A stretch of 64,000 bases of DNA from Panopea generosa. Its lineage: Eukaryota > Mollusca > Bivalvia > Adapedonta > Hiatellidae. The DNA lies in contig CM055911.1 in assembly GCA_029582155.1 (NCBI GenBank), positions 25,431,152-25,495,151 on the forward strand, in the 5' to 3' direction. Positions 9,781 to 20,044 of this stretch are shown here, in pieces. The position numbers and the translations under genes were made by a program. The notes under the pieces are model-generated. The model made no database searches. It was not told the origin of the DNA and saw nothing but the letters and a program-made list of their open reading frames with translations. Within the stretch, counting starts at the first letter, position 1. Each line of letters begins with the position of its first letter.

Positions 9781-10100
9781 AAGGAAAATTCACATTATAA
9801 CTCGTCACCTGGAACTTTATCTCGTTAACCAATGCGCGAAACACAGTGACAATGACACATTTAAACATACAGACAATTACGTGTACTTCCTTATTACGCA
9901 GAGAAAAGTTTGATTCCCCTAAACTTGATAAAGGATGCGTGTCAACAATACCGCAAATCATTCCGAACACTAATACCGAAGATGACGGAATTAACCGAAC
10001 ATGTACGATTGCTTACCGGCAGGACCATGTCCAGAATTAAAAATTTACACGCCAGGTCCGTTCGGAAACAAAGTGCTTGTAGAGATTTCCATTTGTAGAA

Positions 10101-10385
10101 ATGCTAAGATCAGCAACAAGTCAATCAATGTTTAATCATTTTGGTAACTTGTTATTACACACCATCGCATTTCCTAGAGTCAAAGGATTAGTGGAAAACT
10201 TAAACAAAATTTTAATCATCGATGAAACGTGTACGAGCTACAATTTCATAAAACACAAATTTAAGAAAGTAACACAATTTGAGAGCAACAGAGCACTTCG
10301 CGCTACTTTTATGTTCAACACGGAAGATAAAACTAAATTCCTCAATTTGAAAAAAAAAACACATAAAGAAAACAGCAAAAAGTGA
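10101..10385 (+). other. 94-residue open frame of unknown status, kept in both A copies
   Basis: ATG to TGA is intact here and at 29098-29382. About five nucleotide differences are visible between the copies and all change an amino acid. The product is basic, with a Lys-rich end, no signal peptide and no motif I recognise. No splice sites or promoter mark it as coding. It may be a fragment of a mobile element or chance; lack of silent changes argues against purifying selection. Confidence 0.2.
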
Positions 10386-10932
10386 ATGACACACTGAGGA
10401 CACACTCAGAAGATAAAAATTCAAAAACATGCAAATGCATAGAAGGGGAATTAAGATTATGATTAACGTGTGAATTAATGACTTCCGATCAAACTAAAAA
10501 TTACGGACGTGACTTGCGCAGCCGAAAGCAGGAACTAAAACTACCGAGGGGATTTAATGACTGATAACCGGCGGTAACTTTTCCGCTTGAATCAGAGGCG
10601 AGAGACGAATGATAAATAGCCGCAACGTCCTATATTAAGTAGTGGGCACAGTGCGCCTAAAGATAACTTGTGATGTGAATATTAAGTTTATATTCATCTA
10701 AAATATATTTGTATCGAAACCACGTGTCATTACAACTTTTTTTTAAACATTTTCTTTTGTGATGGACACCTGCTTCAGTCAACATGTTATTGTTTTATAA
10801 ATATTTGAATTAATAAGATATTTAATTTCCAATCAGTCTGGGAACACATTTCCCCCGATATTAAAAACGAAGAGTTGTTCTTACTTTAACGTAAAATTGA
10901 TATTCTTAAGACTTATTTCATAATGATATTTC

Positions 10933-11222
10933 TCATATAAATGTAGGGTCCTCCGTGGCCGAGTGGTCTAAGGCGCCGTCTCAAGATCACTTACCTCTCA
11001 CCGCTATGGTCGTAGGTTCGAGTCCCGTTCGCTCCAAAAACTTTATGTGAGAAAGTTTCCAGTTACTTGCGGAAGGACGGTGGTTCTACTCAGTCTGGCT
11101 CAGTCTGACTCAGTCTGAGGTCTTCCTCCACCAGTAAAACTGGATATGCCATATATAACCTGAAATGTGTTGAAAATGGCGTTAAAACCCCATACAAAAA
11201 AAAAAAAAAATCATATAAATGT
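10933..11222 (+). mobile_element. Intact tRNA-headed SINE with 12-bp target-site duplication
   Basis: The element proper is 10945-11210. TCATATAAATGT occurs at 10933-10944 and again at 11211-11222. The head GTGGCCGAGTGGTCTAAGGC resembles a Leu/Ser-type tRNA, with B box GGTTCGAGTCCC. The body has tandem CAGTCTGACT, and the tail is poly-A. A2 has a single uninterrupted target near 29930, so the insertion happened after the A duplication. Fragments of the family are at 14227-14690 (broken), 16795-16912 and 21468-21700. Confidence 0.9.
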
Positions 11223-11520
11223 TTGCGTCTCTAGTCATGGACAAGCATATGGGGAAAAAGTCTCAATTTGATTGCAAAATAAACATAATGGAGTCACGGC
11301 TACTTTTATTATGTTGAACTGATGTTTTCTTGTCGGTAGCAATATAATTATGATTAATTCTAATCTGAAATCACTGAAGTTAAGTACTATTTGATGTTAG
11401 CTGTACAGATGTTATTTCGCTGTTGGTCTAATCGGAACTATTCAGGTTTTATCCTACTACTTTATTGGATTATCTGCTGTATACTGCACTTATTTCACAA
11501 CATTTGAATATAAGTTTCTT

Positions 11521-11582
11521 ATAATGATAATGATGTAATGATGTAATGATAATGATGTAATGATGATGATGTAATGATGATA

Positions 11583-11617
<35 letters not shown>

Positions 11618-11622
11618 AATGT
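11521..11622. repeat. ATG/AATG microsatellite
   Basis: Runs of ATGATG are mixed with ATGTAATG. The counterpart at 30233-30331 differs in repeat number and interruption pattern. Confidence 0.85.
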
Positions 11623-12679
11623 TAATAATAAATGTATATTATGGTTTATAGCACATTTAGTGGCTATATCAAACAGTTTTTTTGGGGGAAAGGAGCTAAA
11701 CGTAAAAACTAAACATTGTGATACTTATTCATCCCGTAAAAGTAAGGTCACGGTCACCCATGATAATGTTGTATGGTTTTTGGTAAAGTGCTATCATACC
11801 ACAGCTGTAGTTTAAATGTGGTGACTCTGGGTCAATTATTGAGAATCGGAGCTTTAACGTAAATAAACTAAACATTGTGTAAGTTGTTTATTTTGTTTGA
11901 TTTTTTATGCGTTAATTTTTGGCCATCGAGGATTAACAGACGATCAGTTAAAGGTCACACAAAATCATGTTGCACTGACGCCAAGACGGGCGGACGAACC
12001 AACTGACCACCAGAATAGTTCATTAAGCGTTTGGTCTAAAAAATGCCATGTGTCCCTTTAAGGCACGCTGTACAACGCTGCTGACGTAAACGGATATAAA
12101 TTGAATTGAATAATATATTTGTTTTACATTCTTGGAAATGTGCGTAGAATCAGAATCACATATTTGCGTTATACATTATTAATCAAATTATACAACTACC
12201 ATTGATTTGCCATTTACATTTGTATGTGATTTTCAGGCGCCTGTCATTCGTGTGGGAAAAGGATGGTGAATTATATTTTGCTTGCTGACGTCTGCAGTGA
12301 CAGCATATCATTAGTAAAGCAGGGTTCGCAAGGTGTAATGTAGCATCCAAAATATTTTTGAGCATTAAGCAACGTTGGCAAATTTCCAAAACTATTTAAA
12401 GGTCTAATATTGCTTCTTAACATGGCAATGATTTCAAACTATTCAAAATACACCAAAAATGACTTTCAAAATAAGGAAACTACATTTATATATATATATA
12501 TTTATATATATATAAAATAATGGTTATTATGGCTATTATGACAGGTATATCCCATGGTAACCCCACGGAAGCAGATCCTGTTTCCCATGTGTGGTTTACA
12601 TGTACGCCCACAAAAAAAAGATACGACATTACATGTTGCTATAAAATGAGATTATAAATGTTGGATAAACGTCATTAGC
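11623..12679. other. Non-coding DNA upstream of the A1 signal-peptide exon
   Basis: No exon was recognised. A fragment near 11900-11960 (CCATCGAGGATTAACAGACG) matches the tail region of the SINE at 7110-7401. An AT repeat at 12488-12520 and a TATAAAA at about 12642, some 38 bases before the ATG at 12680, are possible core promoter elements conserved in A2. The latter would leave a very short leader. Confidence 0.35.
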
Positions 12680-12838
12680 ATGTTTGTGATCATGGCTAAT
12701 TCATATACTCGGATGTGTATTATTGTCGTCTCAATGACGATAGTGGCTGTTGGAACATTGACAAACGCTCAGGGATTTTATATAAAAGGAAGTAGCAAAT
12801 GGGTACCGAGGTACAGACCATACAAGGGCATAAGGCAA
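12680..12838 (+). CDS. Putative first exon of a small secreted peptide, copy A1
   Basis: The ATG opens a hydrophobic leader (MCIIVVSMTIVAVGT) with a plausible signal cleavage after LTNA, followed by a short basic aromatic segment (GFYIKGSSKW, then RYRPY). A second Met at codon 5 could also start. Two donors are possible: CAA|GTGATA after 12838 (phase 0), or a GC-type donor AG|GCAAGT after 12834 (phase 2). The open frame continues only about 14 codons further. The A2 copy at 31373 differs by five substitutions, all amino-acid changing, and B exons at 42007 and 59949 share a K-x-(V/I)-P...YRP motif. The downstream exon is uncertain. Function unknown; a secreted peptide is inferred. Confidence 0.5.
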
Positions 12839-13604
12839 GTGATAGTTTCTGTTTCAAGAACTTGTGCATTAATTTTTATATAAGTCCTTGTCCACATAAA
12901 GACAGTTTGTACCATCCGTTTGTTGTTGTTTTATATAAGTTCATTGTATGATGGTGTTACCGGTTTTCGATCAATTAAGAATCGCCGTTAAATATCTCAA
13001 TGCAAACCGGATGTTGTAACTAAATGCTTGTATATAACCTTTAAAACACTATCAAAAAATTATTTTCTACCAAAAAGATAACAAATATATGCTCATTGCC
13101 TTCACATTCACGTTAGATCACGGTAACCCCTAGTGCGACATATTGCACATCTCTAAGTGGCCTTTTGACATTTTTTTATTTTTGCTTCCCACCAGACAGC
13201 AGATCAGTTATCCAAATAATTAAAAGGCTGTCCATCCACGCCTTTTTATATCAAGTTAGGTAACCCCAATATACGTCCAACAAAATAGCAACACCTAAAT
13301 TCGTGGACACGACAATGGCATGAAACTGAAAAAGTTCAAGTAAGTGAAAGCAGATAAAACTGCGCTTTCCTTTCACATGAAAAAAATATTCTCAACGAGT
13401 TTATCCCCTTCCATATCAATATCAATTCACTGAACAGCATGTGTTTGTTTTTTTTTTAAAAAATACCATAGTACCAAGTAAAACACTGATTTAAAAAGAT
13501 ATAGTTTTTTTTTTATTTTATACTTCATTAATACATCTTTATATATCCATCTCTTCTTACCCATTTCTTATAAGAAACCTTTTCAACTGTTTACTCATTT
13601 TTAG

Positions 13605-13679
13605 ATTACATTGAACATGTGGTTCTGTGCTATTTTTAAAAGAAGAAGATCACTCATCCGGAACCTCTATAATTTCTGA
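13605..13679 (+). CDS. Possible terminal exon of the A1 secreted peptide
   Basis: A good acceptor (pyrimidine-rich tract, then CATTTTTAG ending at 13604) is followed by 24 codons and TGA. The frame fits the phase-0 donor at 12838. The product is very basic (IFKRRR) with one cysteine. A 24-codon open frame is easily met by chance, and the preservation in A2 (32301-32375, one change) is no better than that of the flanks. Confidence 0.25.
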   Translation: MTLNMWFCAIFKRRRSLIRNLYNF

Positions 13680-14226
13680 CATGCACAAGCCAAATATTCT
13701 GATAACTTTTGACCATGACCTGTATTGCATCAGTTTTCAGCAGACGTGTTTGAAATCAATATTTGTAAACAAACTTAGCGTTTTTCGAGGTTTTATGTAA
13801 ACTGAAAACTTGAATAGACATAGTAAGAAACACATTTTTTTCAGGTCTGTATCATAAAATGACTTTCTTACTTGTATCGGAAGCATCATTTTTTTATGTT
13901 TTTTTATTACATTCAATGACCACGTGAATATTGCCAATTGAGCAGGACGTTGAAACACGCGTGCGCGATATTCGTAATTCTGGGAAGTGATCGATTTTAG
14001 GTGATGGTCGAAAACAGGTAACGGCACTATATTTAGAGTTTGAAGTTGGTCAATAGACAAGATATAGTTTATTAAAAGGAAACACGGTATCTTGATGTAT
14101 TTCAACACGTTTTTCTGATTTTGTTTCATCTGCTAACATTGAACTACTTCAGAGTGTTGTTTAAATGTGCGTCACGCCATTTCAATACATGGAATGTAAT
14201 ATGTCATTGTGGCATATCTAGATTGT
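13680..14226. other. Non-coding DNA, no gene supported
   Basis: A 130-codon minus-strand frame at 13737-14129 is broken in A2, where only shorter frames remain. It has no recognisable domain, so I do not call it. Confidence 0.4.
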
Positions 14227-14690
14227 ATTGGTGGAGGAAGACCTCAGAGTAATCCGAGTAGAACCGCCAGTGTTCAAAAATTATTTGAAAAACTTACTCA
14301 TGTAAGCCTGCGGCGTGGTCTAATGGTAGAGCGTCCGCCTCGCATGCAGAAGGTCGCGGGTTCAATCCCCGGCCGGATCACACCAAAGACTTTAAAAATC
14401 GTACTAGAAGCTTCCTCGCTTGACGCTCAGAATTTAGAGGAGAGTTCTAGGTCTGGTCGGCCAGGTGTCAGTATAATGTGACTGGGTGGGGTATCATACC
14501 ATGTGTCTGCGGCATGATACTCCAGTGTGACAACCCTTAGAATACTGTCTCAAGTAGACACCGTCGCGATATGACTGAAATATTGTTGAAAGCGACGCTA
14601 AACACCATACAACTACAACTATTCATAAAAGTTTTTGAACGATCATGGGTTCGAATCAACTACCATAGCGGTGAGGGGTAAGTGGTCCAT
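14227..14690 (-). mobile_element. SINE (10945-type) interrupted by a second SINE
   Basis: The tail half lies at 14227-14300 (TGGTGGAGGAAGACCTCAGA) and the head half at 14625-14690 (CATAAAAGTTTTTG, GGTTCGAATC, CATAGCGGTGAGGGGTAAGT), both on the minus strand and in the order expected of one element. The SINE at 14306-14620 separates them. Confidence 0.7.
14306..14620 (+). mobile_element. tRNA-derived SINE nested in an older SINE
   Basis: The head GCGGCGTGGTCTAATGGTAG, B box GGTTCAATCCC and a tail ending CTAAACACCATACAACTACA are complete. The 90-codon frame across the head is a chance frame. In A2 the element is 33001-33293 and its target-site duplication ACTCATAAAAG is still perfect. Confidence 0.8.
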
Positions 14691-15146
14691 TAGACAGACA
14701 ACCTTAATCTAGACGTTTTATACCGTATCTATTGGGAAACGGACATAATGGGATGATTTCTTATCTTCCGCATATGTGTTTATAAATGATTAAATTCGTG
14801 TTTTTTTCTGTTTCTTTATGCATGTGTAAAGAATGTCGAATCACGCACAAATCAAATAAAGCAAAGTAAACGCATAAGAATACATCACCTCTGTCCTGGT
14901 TGACATCAAATTCTCGAGATCTAATATACAATTATATTGTAACGACTATTGTTTCCATTATCAGATTAACTCTGTAACATTAGTTGGTTTATTGTAAAAT
15001 GACGATTTAATATTTTGCGGTGAAAACATTAAACACCCGCCTTTTATCTCTTGATTTAGACAAATAAAAAATAAATAATTCCAGGAAATACCTATACAAT
15101 GTAGACGCTGACGTCAGGTTTAGTTTTTTGTCTACACGATTGTTTT
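14691..15146. other. Non-coding DNA shared by A1 and A2
   Basis: No exon, tRNA-like box or inverted repeat was recognised. The counterpart lies at about 33360-33822. Confidence 0.35.
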
Positions 15147-15296
15147 TAAAAAATGTGTCCATATTTACAAAGGTCATATAAATCCACGCTCATTGATGGA
15201 GAATCCGAATTTGGAACGTTTAAACGACTTTTACGTGCAAGTTTTGTGTATTTACATTCTCACGTATGAGGTGTCGTTTTACTATTTAACCTCAAT

Positions 15297-15412
15297 AAGT
15301 GATATCACTCATTTGAATAGGTGATATCACTCATTCAAATAAGTGATATCACTTATTCAAATAAGTGATATCACTTATTCAAATTCAAATAAGTGATATC
15401 AATTATTTGAAT
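15297..15412. repeat. Tandem palindromes AATAAGTGATATCACTTATT
   Basis: Four to five units of about 20-24 bp, each nearly a perfect palindrome centred on GATATC. Together they could fold into hairpins or be a dimeric-protein binding array. The outer units are imperfect. Confidence 0.85.
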
Positions 15413-16399
15413 TCTTTCTGAGGAAAAGTTTGGCGCGTAATTGTGTTATGGGAAGTATTAATTAAAGCCAGTTAACAATTGTCAGATGACCTTGACCTCC
15501 TGGAATAACTTATTTAAAGACCAACCTTAGGTACAAAAGAGAGGTAATGATGGTGGAGTATTGTTCATATTAAAATAATTTAGTCTTAAAAAATTTGTCA
15601 TGTATTATGGTCTTGATATAACTGATAGTTCCTGAAAATTTCAAAATGAAACATGAATCAATTGGATATTTAATGTATTTAATTTAAAGTCTGTGACGGT
15701 TAAATTTGAATTTTGAAGGAGTGGCACATCATCATTTTTCATGAGTTGTCATGTAATCATTATTTTCAAACAAAGAGGCATGCACTCCAGTTTGTCTATG
15801 TAAAGAAAGCAGATGCAAACTACAAATTATGCAATGATTAATTTGTCTAATAGAATAGTTTTGTTTTATCATCCATACTTGTTTAGCAATAAACAAAATA
15901 TAACCTGGATGTCTTCATTTAATAAGTTTACTTAGTGTAATTTTCTTTTAAAATTCTGTATTTAAAATTAATAACAGTATCTGCATATTTATATTGTGCG
16001 CAGGAATGTAGCTGATTCAAAAAGGACATGTGCAATATAGTTATCATAATAAATATAAAAATAATATTGACACCAGCAATGTCCTAAGTAAAGTACCCTT
16101 CGATGATTTGCAAGACATCCCTAACTAAACCGATGACACATTCAAGTCGGCATTATCTCTCTTACAATTCTCACAACATGTTCATCAGTACCTGATCTCT
16201 TCATCATACTTGCTTTCTAAGCTGAATAGCTTTTATCCCTCCATGTATTACGTCGTTCTAACACTGCCCAAAACGTAATGGATCTTATGTAATTTCTGTT
16301 TTTCAAGTGTGACCTTGACATTTATCTAGCCGTGATAGTTTTATTATTGTCACACAAGATGAAAAAAGCATTCGTTTTGTTACAAAAATCACTATCACA

Positions 16400-16511
16400 G
16401 TTGGATTTGTCATCAGTTTCAACATCAACATCCTCATTTGGATTTGTCATCAGTTTCAACATCAACATCCTCATTTGGATTTGTCATCAGTTTCAACATC
16501 AACATCCTCAT
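16400..16511. repeat. Three tandem copies of a 36-37-bp unit
   Basis: GGATTTGTCATCAGTTTCAA followed by CATCAACATCCTCAT occurs three times in a row without visible differences. The overlapping open frames here are translations of the repeat. Confidence 0.85.
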
Positions 16512-16794
16512 TTATAACACGTACATCCAACTGACCATTAGTTATATCAGTATAATTAAATTCATGTTGATTATTCACATTCATATCAACATTTCTATCA
16601 TTCTGCTCATCAACGTGTTGATTTTCATTGTGTATTTACTTCAATAAAATCCAAGTTTGAATAACTTAAAAGGCTTCAGTTGCTAGTATTTGATCATCCG
16701 TCACTTAAAGTGACAAACTAATCTTTAGTTCACTTTCTTTAATATGATAAGTGGATAGTACTTACTTCCGAAATTTAATGACTCACATGGGTGA

Positions 16795-16912
16795 AAAAAC
16801 TTTATGTGAAAAAATTTCCTATTACTTGCGGAAGGAAGGTGATTCTACTCAGTCTGACTCAGTCTGAGGTCTTCCTCCACCAGTAAAACTGGATATGCCG
16901 TGTAACTGGACA
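16795..16912 (+). mobile_element. SINE 3' fragment (10945 family)
   Basis: It carries CTTTATGTGA...AATTTCC, TTACTTGCGGAAGGA, ACTCAGTCTGACTCAGTCTG and ACCAGTAAAACTGGATATGC. The tRNA head is missing, so it is a truncated insertion. Confidence 0.75.
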
Positions 16913-17185
16913 TCTGGTAAGGTTTAATACTTATTATAAAAAGGTATATTTTTTTAAACACCAGAATACATTAATTACCAAGCAGTGGTAGATAGCTGTG
17001 GCTTGGTTAGTCATCTACTCTGCTTACAACTAGCCGTGCTAGTTCCATTTTTACACACATTCCTGCTGTCTGTCAAAGATACACACACCCTCGCTGAAGT
17101 ATCAAGTTCACCCGATCCTATGGATCAGAAAATGGGTGTTTAACATACAAAATATTGCGTGTTTGCGCCGTTTCAAAAAAGTTAT

Positions 17186-17650
17186 TTGAGCTTGAGCAAT
17201 CTTTTAATCCATAAATGTCAAAACCATGCAACATTTACTTTCTTGTTAGATTGACCTTGACCTTCATATATGAATAACTCACACCTCACGTTCTGTTCTC
17301 ACATTAAGTTTCGTTTCTAAAAAAATGTGACCTTGAGTAACCAAAATGATTCATAGCAGCGTTATGAATAGTACTCTCAAATCACTGCATAATTATTCAG
17401 ATGCCCTTGACCTTTACGAGTAATTAACTTTTTGTTTACTTTTAATTATTTCGTTTACCTCCGTTTCTCAGAAAATGTTTCGCCTATAGTTAGTTACCGA
17501 ATGAGGTCCACAGTTGTGTTATGCATAGTGCTACTCAAATTATGACACATTTTTTTCACATACCCTTGACCTCTACAAATAATTAACTTGGTTTACAAAA
17601 TCGTGTACATAGACGTAGAACTACCAGACTTCTTTATAGTCTCACTTTGT
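17186..17650. other. Non-coding DNA with scattered TGACCTTGA words, A1 only
   Basis: It resembles a strongly eroded version of the 7690-9430 repeat (GACCTTGACCTTCA near 17252 and similar). No gene was seen. Confidence 0.35.
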
Positions 17651-17676
17651 GTTGTTGTTGTTGTTGTTGTTGTTGT
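17651..17676. repeat. GTT microsatellite
   Basis: About nine GTT units directly precede the tail of the minus-strand SINE at 17677. Confidence 0.8.
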
Positions 17677-17950
17677 GTGGTGTTAAGCGTCGCTTTAAAC
17701 AATTTTTCAGTCATATCGCGATGGTGTCTACTTGAGACAGTATTCTAAGCGCTGTCACATTGGAGTATCATTAGACACATAGTATGATACCCCACCCAGT
17801 CACATTATACTGACACCGGGTCGACCAGACCTGGAACTCTCCTATAAATACTGAGCATCAAGCGAGGAAGCTTCTAGTACCATTTTAAAGTCTTTGGTTT
17901 GACCCGGCGCATGCGAGGTGGACGCTCTACCACTAGACCACGCCGCGGTC
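17677..17950 (-). mobile_element. tRNA-derived SINE, minus strand, head internally deleted
   Basis: The tail (GTGTTAAGCGTCGCTTTAAA) and body match 14306-14620 in reverse. The head keeps the A-box side (GACGCTCTACCACTAGACCA) but lacks the segment with the B box: GACCCGGCGCATGCGAGG joins what should be about 28 bases apart. It is probably transcriptionally dead. Confidence 0.7.
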
Positions 17951-18373
17951 TTCTCACTTTGTGACGAAGCGACATTTACTTCTGTGGAATTCGTAGGCGG
18001 GCCTTCGGGCGGGCGTACGGACGGACGGGCGGACAAACGGACGGACGGATGTTCTGGTGGAAGTGATGTTGTGGGGTGCGGTTCTTTACGTTATAAACAT
18101 TTTTTTTTCATCAAACAAAACAAAACAAAAAATATTTTCTTCTTAACCCTAATGTCACAAACCTTGAGATCCAATCCTAATGACACTTAAAATAAATGAA
18201 AAAAGGTGCAAAAAAAAAGTAAAAGAAAAATGTGTAAAAATGGAGTTAACCCCACAATGCCATTCTGTACGCATTTCGCACTTGTGGGGTACACATTTTC
18301 ACCCCACAAGTACCAAAAAACCCACAATGCCATTCTGTACTGGCAACGCAATCCATAACTGCCGCTCCAGACG

Positions 18374-18506
<133 letters not shown>

Positions 18507-18664
18507 TATTCATTTGAGAGATGGATAGACTGAGCCAGAAAGACCAAGAGAGAAAAGTATGCGATTTTAGCTTTCAAAACTTTTGTTTATTTATAAATAT
18601 TCCTTTTTGTAACACCACTTAAGAATATAGACTCTCTCAACCAAAATAAGAAGAAAAAAGAAAA

Positions 18665-18750
18665 AAAATGCCAGCTAGAAGATTCGAACCTGAGTATCAC
18701 GCGGGTCAAGCGAACGCTCAACCGCGGCCGCCAACAAAGCCAATACTCTA
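18665..18750 (-). mobile_element. tRNA-like SINE head, minus strand
   Basis: GATTCGAACCTGAGTATC and AGCGAACGCTCAACC correspond to B- and A-box sides of a tRNA head. The A2 counterpart is at about 34517-34600. The body is unclear. Confidence 0.5.
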
Positions 18751-19009
18751 TGTCATTTTTATACATGTAAGGACATGTTAAAAGAAGTTGGCGCAAGTGA
18801 AGCGAATCAAATACAGTAAATATCAAATTATAACGAGCAGTATAGCGTCCGTGCATTGCAAAACTTGGCATTATTTATTATGTAACCTATGTTTAGAAAT
18901 AGTAGTGCTAGCGATATGTTCAGGTGTCTTCGTTATTTTAAGCGATAACTGTATCGTGAAAATATTTCTACTAACTAAACCTATCAATCAATTCAACCCA
19001 GACCCAATG

Positions 19010-19067
19010 ACCCAGAGAGATAGTAACATAGAGATAGAAACAGAGAGACGGACAAAGGCACTGGCAC

Positions 19068-19108
<41 letters not shown>

Positions 19109-19315
19109 TACATAGAGAGGGACATATAGAAAGACATAGAGAGAGACATAGAGAGAAAGACATAGAGAAAGAGACATAGAGAAAGACATAGAGAGAGACA
19201 TAGAGTAAAAGACATAAAGAGGGATATAGAGAAAAAGACATAGAGAGAGACATAGAGAGAAAGACACAAAGAGAAAGAAAAAGATAAAGATATAGAGAGA
19301 AAGAAAAAAAGAGAG

Positions 19316-19354
<39 letters not shown>

Positions 19355-19588
19355 TAGAGAGACAAAAGAGAGACATAAAGAGAAAGACATAGAGAGGGAC
19401 ATATAGAAAAAGACATAGGGAGAGAGACATAGAGAGAAAGACAACGAGATAGAAACATAGAGAAAGACATAGAGAGAGAGAGAGAGAGACATAGAGTAAA
19501 AGACATAGAAAGGGACATAGATAAAAAGACATAGAGAGAGACATAGAGAGAAAGACACAGAGAGAAAGACATAGAGAGAGAAATATAT

Positions 19589-19663
<75 letters not shown>

Positions 19664-19672
19664 TACATAGGG
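19010..19672. repeat. GA-rich tract with GACATAGAGA units
   Basis: Mixtures of (GA)n and GACATAGAGAGA give long minus-strand frames of Ser/Leu/Cys (up to 257 codons) with no protein character. The equivalent A2 tract is 34824-35430. A run of 16 G follows at 19677-19692. Confidence 0.9.
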
Positions 19673-19891
19673 TGGTGGGGGGGGGGGGGGGGCAAAATGT
19701 GAAGGGCAGACAAAGAGATGATTTTGTAATCGAGCTAAAACCAATTAGCATACACCAAATCAGCTAACTGATAACATGTAACGATAGCGTCACCGTTATA
19801 ACGAACTGCATGTTTTTATATTAATACATTGTACATAATGTTTATGCGTTGTACATATTTATCGCATTACTTTTGTTTGCACTGAATTATC

Positions 19892-20044
19892 ATGGGTCCA
19901 ATAAACATAGAGATAAACGGAGCTGTCACAGGATCATTGATTGTGGTTTTAGGAATACTGTATGGCATAGTACAATTGTGTTACGTACGGTTTGAATACA
20001 TTTGTGTTATCGGATCTCACCGAATGCACTGTGTCGAGCGCTGA
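19892..20044 (+). CDS. Short hydrophobic ORF of 50 residues (EINGA type), status uncertain
   Basis: ATG to TGA. Residues 7-11 read EINGA, followed by a membrane- or signal-like stretch (SLIVVLGILYGIVQL) and three cysteines (residues 30, 38 and 47). The A2 copy keeps the frame over the same length but its ATG is ATA. A second locus at 46879-47010 has EINGA then LLVIVFGYLRG in the matching frame, suggesting relatedness at protein level. No clear splice donor or acceptor was found, so whether it is a whole small protein, an exon or chance is open. Confidence 0.3.
   Translation: MGPINIEINGAVTGSLIVVLGILYGIVQLCYVRFEYICVIGSHRMHCVER

Larger units (their letters stand above)
15147..17088. other. Block of about 1.9 kb present in A1 only
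   Basis: A2 jumps from CTACACGATTGTTT directly to CACACCCTCGCTGA at about 33822; in A1 these words are some 1.94 kb apart. The block holds a palindromic repeat (15297-15412), a triplicated 36-37-bp unit (16400-16511) and a SINE tail (16795-16912), but no recognised gene. Whether it was inserted into A1 or deleted from A2 cannot be decided here. Confidence 0.7.

Noticed and set aside
13737-14129. 130-codon minus-strand frame
   Set aside because: Broken into shorter frames in A2 at 32581-32833, with no recognisable domain or splice context.
18971-19751. 257- and 252-codon Ser/Leu/Cys-rich minus-strand frames, and similar ones at 34807-35456
   Set aside because: Translations of GA-rich simple repeat; several frames are open at once and they differ between A copies by repeat changes.
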